DNA of 64,000 bases, taken from positions 13,091,501 through 13,155,500 of the forward strand of contig NC_060114.1 in assembly GCF_021155765.1 (NCBI RefSeq), in the 5' to 3' direction. Position 1 is the stretch's first letter. Every line of letters begins with the position of its first letter. Below are positions 58,113 to 64,000 of the stretch, in pieces. The position numbers were made by a program, and so were the translations under genes. The notes under the pieces are model-generated. The model worked only from the letters and a program-made list of their open reading frames with translations. It did not search any database and was not told the origin of the DNA. The stretch comes from Diprion similis. Its lineage: Eukaryota; Arthropoda; Insecta; Hymenoptera; Diprionidae.

Positions 58113-61100
58113 GTAAGATAAACCACCACATTACTGTCCTTTTGGGTTATCCGTTATCGTTGATGGATGAAGTGGTCTTTTCGTCGAATGGACACCTTGG
58201 AACCTAGTCCTTGCAGTGTTCGGTTGACGGGCCTCTTCTCGTCAGCCTTCATTCTTCATTTATTACCTTGCGTGTCAAGTAGCATCCAAACATTTGCATT
58301 TCTTTACGATTTCAAATCACTGCAGACAAAGCAGGTTGGATTATGCAGCTACGCGGATCTAATTGCGAGTAGTGGAAAGTGCTCGCGGTTTGTTATCATT
58401 GTTGTTATGCCAATTACCCGTATTAGGACCTCGCGCTGTTATGAATAGAAATTGGAGAAATTATTGCCCTCAATTGACCAGTCGATGGCACGTTTACGCA
58501 CTGCAATTATTATCGTTACGACGGTGTGAGGCTCTTCTTCGTTCATTGCAAAGAACGATTTCACCTCGTACCCTGAGTCACGGATATTATGAACTAGAAA
58601 TCCGGGCGTATACAATTATCGAACACTTCTACTGCAGTCTGGCATGCGTCAACGTTCCACATAGACCCAGATTTCGATCACGGTTCCAGAAACTTCGGTC
58701 TCGAAGCGACTGAGGTTCACCATTCAAGCCACAACTTGTGCTGTATGTTATTACGGTAAAAGCCTTCTGGAAAGAATATCGCCTCTTTATCGTGAACCTT
58801 TGAAATGTCTGTGTGCCCAGTCTCTCGAAGGAACGATCCATCGATTGATGAGAGTTTGAGTCCAAGTTGTGGCCAGAACCGGCCTTCCGATTTTAATAAA
58901 CCGGTGGAAATCATTAAATTCCTCGTCTTGTTAGGGTTTTGGAGTTGTCAGTCTTCTCTTACCAGGTACTCAGGCCCCAGTAGTTCGTAATCAGGCTTGC
59001 CTCATCGACCCTACTTTCCATCACGTTTTCACGCCACATCGTGGCCACGACTGAGATCTAGAATAGGGAAAGATTGTTTCAGATCTAATGGAGAGATTGT
59101 CACGGCTTATGGCCTCGTTCAGAAAATCATGATAGTCTTCTTCGGAAGTTATAGTCGTTGACTATACGTTGTTATACACTCATTTTTATATTCCATCGCA
59201 CATGTTTCACGGATTTAATTATGCTAATGTGGTCCAAATACCTCGAGAATTTTCGCACATTTAAGGCAACAATTGAATTGCATGTTATGCCGTTAGTCGA
59301 TGCAATTGTGCCGCATTCTCGAAGTCAGGAAATATTTTTTCTATCGCTGCTTCTAAACAACACTTATGGATCATTCATTTATCATTGGTTTGGATGCTAA
59401 TACATTCCATCCTTTTGGCACTATTCCAGAATCCTCCTAAACTGATTCCAGAAACATTATAGCATATTTCTGCCATCATTCGGGCCCAATGTTTGGGGTA
59501 CCGTTTTGGAATCATTCTGGTATTATTCAGCGTTTTTTTTTTTTTTTTTATCATCAGTCGAAACGATTTTTCACTTTAAAAGGTCAATAGTAATTTGTCG
59601 AGAGTCAATTTTGAGTTTGCAAAAAGTCCCCGTCTTAGCATCATTAACGCCAACAACAAATTCTGAAAAAAACAAAGAAAAAGGGAGTTGAGGAGGGGGA
59701 AAACGATTCCGCGTGTTTATATAAACCGTGTATCACCCACAGCGTCATTGTATTCGCCATAATGCTGAGATAGTATAAAATTTGACCCCGATGTGGACGA
59801 GCCGTGCAGATCGTCGACGGGTAAGAGGATGACTCTCTGCTAGGAGATAGTAGGTCATCGCCTGCGAGCATCTCTGTTCCTCTTCTTCGCCATTCGTCCA
59901 TTAGTTGGTTGTCTGGCAGTTTTATGCCGTACCCATCAGTAATGTGCACGTTTCAATTACCGATCCTCCCGCAGCTTGAGCAATAAATCGCAGCTCCGTG
60001 GATCGGGAAATGGATCGTTTTGCGGCTTCTGAGCGTGAAATCTTTTCCACTTCTCGTTGCGGCATATTGTTTCCGTCTTCGTATATCTTATACTCTCATC
60101 ATTTTACCCCCAATTATTGTAACAAAGTGAAATTTTCCTACTTACATTCATTACTTCTTTTTTCCTCTCTCTCTCTCTCTACTTATACTTTCTTCATTTT
60201 ATTCCTGACACGATTTCTATAAATTATCCTTATAATTTCCCCATTTCCGCACTGATAATATCACAGATCGTTATGACGTGGACCAGTTTCATTAACTGTC
60301 GCTTGTCGTTCGCCTTTCGGTTTAACGACCGATTTCCATCCCATACGTCGAAGAAGCGGTTGTGCAGGGTATCGCTGAGAGATACGCTTCTCTGAGAATC
60401 TTAGACTAACTGAGTAAACAACGAGCGATACATGCACGTAACGTTTGTCCGCTAACGAGGCGAGTCTGACGTTTCTTCGTCGCCGATCAACAGCTCTTTT
60501 GTAATGACAGATTGTACAAGAAGACGCGCTGCTGGTTGAAGCTAAGGCACTTTTTAAGGATCGGTATGGAGCTTGAAACTCGTCGCGAGGTTCACGCTCT
60601 TTTACACATTCATCCTCACAAGATCGTTAACCCTGTTCCAAGTTCAACGGGTCCAGCCTCTTCTTCATTCTCACAACAAATATTATTATTACTATTATTA
60701 TTCTTATTATATTGACCTGTAAATATCACTGCAGTTATACACTTTGTGCAGGAACAGATCAGTTTAGTGGATACCATTGAAACTGGAACTTCACTCTTGA
60801 ATTTTGTCCGAGAACAAAATTACAAATCGATGATTTCAGTATTGGAAAATATTCTTATGACGTCAGAGCCTGGTTGTCGGCGCCATTTTATCACTACATA
60901 ACCTAAGTGTTTAATTTTAGTGGAGGCAAATGGTAATTCTTGGGTTTTCAAATTACTCATGTCACATAAATTAATGAAACATAATCAACGATATACGTTT
61001 TCTACTATTCAAACTCGAAAAAATACAGTCGATGGTCAGCTGTCAGCCTGATTGCATTAGTTTGATTTTTTTCCACCAGATGACGCATTGCTCAGTGACA

Positions 61101-64000
61101 ATCCTAATACCTATGGTATATATTTATTCAATTTCTCAAACTTTTCTCCAACTTCCTGTATGTTTTTATTATTATTTATCTCTCCCAATTCTTTTGTCAT
61201 CACTAAGAAGAAAAAGAAGAATTTAAGAAGTTGCAGCTGCGCGATGCATATGCATGATTTATATGCCTGTAAACGGCGGCGAAATTACTGCCATTTATAA
61301 TCCTTACTCTGACTTGAAAGTACTCTTCGGACTGCGTTTAGCGTATTAGCATTTAAACTGCGCACTGTGTTATATTCGTTTCCGCGAGTTTAAAGACGTC
61401 CGTGGTTTAAACGCTTGCTAATGAGTAAAAACATCGTCCGCAAATACTGACTGCACCTTACATTACATACCTGCCTATATTCGTTTCACGTGAGACCGCA
61501 TCGCGTGGACATTTTTCTCGGATCTTTAAAACTTCTCTGCGAAACACACGCAGAGACCTACACAACGTGCATGTATTTGTTATGTGTGCATAATGCTTTC
61601 ACCGTTTTACATTATGTATGTATGTACATAGTGACGCGTTTGCACGTCGTTTGTATATATAGGTATCAATGTACGTGTACATGCATCATGTTATTTAAAT
61701 ACACGATCCAACAACGCAGGCTTGCTGTACAGCGAATTCAGCGATTCTCATGAGCTTGTTTGTTTTTATTTTTCTTTTCGTTTTTATTTATTATTTAAAA
61801 TCATTTTTCCTCTTTCGTCAAACATGTATTAATAAATGTTTTATATATACATCATATCGTCACATAAATTCTATAATCATATTACATTGCACAGGTTTTG
61901 AATTTTTGGGCTTCTGAATATACTTATTTACTTATTTATTAATTTTTTTGTAACATATTTTATAAGCTATAAATAATTGAAATAATCTATCTCATATAAT
62001 AATGCAGATAGTGCAAAATAATAATTATTTGGTCAATTATCACAGAAATTGAATATCAAAACTTCTGTAAAAACACTTTTTTTTTTTTACCTCTCTATAA
62101 TAATGTTCGGTAACTTTTTTCTCAGATTTTTCCATAGCCACTCCGCTATTGAACAATAATTCTCATTTCCTGTTCCGATTCCTGTTTCAATTTTATTTTT
62201 CCATTTTATTGTTGATTTCTTTCATTGTGTAATGATCAGCTTGACATGCCTGCAATACCCATAACTGCGTGTCCGTTTTTCGCGGTTGTGTTACGTAAGG
62301 TGGTGATATACAATCCCGGCACTGCGTAGCACCGCATGTTCACTAATAATTATGTTTATTTTGTTCGATCGTTCCTTTTCCTTTCGCCTTTCGTTTTTAT
62401 TCGGACGACACGAATCACCGCGTCTCTTTCGAATTTTTAACAAATTTCAGCAGCTTTTGCAGATCCGTATACCGTTAAAAATTTGGATTTTCATACGGAA
62501 ATGGGGGAAAAAAAATATCACAGCTTTTTCTTTTATAACGCGAAGATGGCCAGGAAGTTTTTAAAGATTAAAAAAAAATAATTTATTCAAACGCGGTAGG
62601 TATGTCCTTGCCTGAAGCTTCTGGAAAAATGGAGGAATATAATAACAGCTACGTTAGAATTTTTTTCAATCTTCCTTTTTTTTTTAAACACTCTTCGCGA
62701 CATTTTTTATACTTTTCGTTTCTCGCGTGACATTCGAGCTGCATAAATATGCGGCATCAATATCGTCTCTCCGTGTTGAAAAAAAAAAGATAAATCTGAC
62801 GTGTAACGGTTTCTCGATCGTTGATCGAACCCGGATAGAGTTATAATATTATGTCTTTTTTTTTTTTACTGTATCTATAAAATACAAACGTACCTGTGTG
62901 TAAAGAGCCGGAGGCGTTCATTCGATACGATTATATTACAGTATGTAATTTAGTAACAACCGGAAACTGCCGTGCAGTAGAATACCCACCCATTCCATCC
63001 TGTCCTGTTGCAGCTGATGCGTTAATCGATGATACAGCCTCCGTAATTCCGACCTTCTCGCGACAATTGTGACAAAAAGAGAGGAACAATGACAGCGAGT
63101 AACAAGAATTTTGATTGACAAAGTTTTGATAGTTTTTAATAATTTTTAATACGAGATAGATATTATTATATTCGCAAGCCACGAAGGTCTCTTTGAAAAT
63201 TATAAAAGAATTGAAAATCCTGGAATTATGGAGAAAAGCTTGAATGTGGATCGTTTTCGTTTGAAATATCTTTTTTAGATAGATTTTTTTTTTCTACGAT
63301 GGCTCATTAATTTATTTAGAAGACTATTTTCCACAAAGTCCCTGAAACAGATTTTCCTTTGTTTCGGTAGTTAATTCAATATCGCTACTCATTCATCGTA
63401 ATCAATATAGACGCAATTTTGTGAAATTAGATTTTTAACGCTGCCAAAATGATGAAAAAAAGTGAGTTTCAGTGAGTTTGCAGAGAATAGTCATTTGAAT
63501 AAAATGAGTCATTGTTAAGTGAAATCCACCCGCGAATCAATAAATTTTTATCCGTATTAAAGCAATTTGAAACAAATCATCGACGTCTAATTTGGCGAAT
63601 CAGTAATTATCAGATGCTGCTACATCGAATATTTTCTCTCTGTCTTTATAACATTGCCTACGGAATAACAATTAATGAACTGAGAAAAGTTGACTAGATA
63701 ATATGAATGAAAAAAATCTCTGTAATCAAGCAGCGCGGATTACCCACTTCACGATTTCATCCTATATGCATAGACGTGCCTACATTCATACAGCGTAATT
63801 AATCAAAGCCTGTGAGCCATAATGTTTGTGCAGTGATTACGTGCGAGGAAATTGCGTAACTGTTCGCCTGTATACCTATTATAATGCCTGTTTACGAAAT
63901 TGCATAATTGCGGAGGCAATTCGGCACTGCCGGACGGCTCTTCACCGTACCTTATACCACCTGTAGTACTTCCATGCAACTCCACGAATAACGGGTAATC
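58113..64000 (+). other. First intron of the 58.0-kb gene, to the window edge
   Basis: Nearly 5.9 kb follows the donor without a coding exon I can defend. Content is AT-rich, with T homopolymers and a short CT run near 60167-60180. Open frames on minus at 59644-59949 and 63803-63985 start with ATG and have mixed composition but match no family I know. Long first introns of this type often contain enhancers. Confidence 0.45.

Noticed and set aside
59644-59949. 101-codon minus-strand frame with plausible composition in the first 50 residues
   Set aside because: No family resemblance, ends in low-complexity phenylalanine-rich sequence, and lies in an intron; kept only as a note.

Overview
The window is nuclear DNA from an animal, almost certainly an insect. 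It is AT-rich, its genes are split by GT-AG introns, and it is full of small fold-back repeats. A MADF-BESS transcription factor, a family much expanded in arthropods, supports this. A holometabolous insect, possibly a hymenopteran, is my inference and cannot be proven from this stretch. There is no bacterial, CRISPR, tRNA or rRNA content.

I could rebuild six genes exon by exon across their splice junctions, plus one gene cut by the left edge and one entering the right edge. From left to right: (1) TP53RK/Bud32 kinase of the KEOPS tRNA-modification complex (minus strand, 5' part only); (2) a MADF-BESS DNA-binding protein in head-to-head orientation with it (plus); (3) ANKRD54 (plus); (4) sphingosine kinase (minus, 644 aa, with a first intron of about 11.9 kb); (5) ribosomal protein eL18/RpL18 (plus, 188 aa, ATG-only first exon, pyrimidine-tract promoter); (6) a thioredoxin-domain protein related to axonemal NME8/TXNDC3 (minus, 525 aa, altered WSGPC active site); (7) REXO5 RNA exonuclease (plus, 694 aa, DEDDh nuclease with a possible upstream ORF overlapping its start); (8) the 5' coding exon of an unrecognised proline-rich protein at 58.0 kb, which continues past the right edge.

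Layout: 1-8.7 kb is compact and genic. 8.7-13.4 kb is convergent 3' flank. 13.4-29.0 kb is the sphingosine kinase locus, whose large intron carries several fold-back elements. 29-31.1 kb is a divergent promoter region. RpL18 and the NME8-like gene are convergent with a short gap. 36.5-44.3 kb is repeat-bearing intergenic DNA, followed by REXO5. 49.8-57.6 kb is intergenic with one very well-preserved fold-back element and a 21-bp minisatellite. After that comes a GC-rich promoter/5' exon and a long first intron to the end.

The genes do not form one pathway. They are mostly housekeeping functions: tRNA modification, ribosome, RNA 3'-end processing and sphingolipid signalling. The most interesting leads are an open frame with a signal-peptide-like start inside RpL18 intron 2, in frame with exon 3; the near-perfect fold-back element at 52.9-53.2 kb; a perfect 12-bp hairpin arm shared by two loci 39 kb apart; the altered thioredoxin active site; and the ATGA overlap upstream of REXO5. 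I saw no strong evidence for a wholly new biological system.
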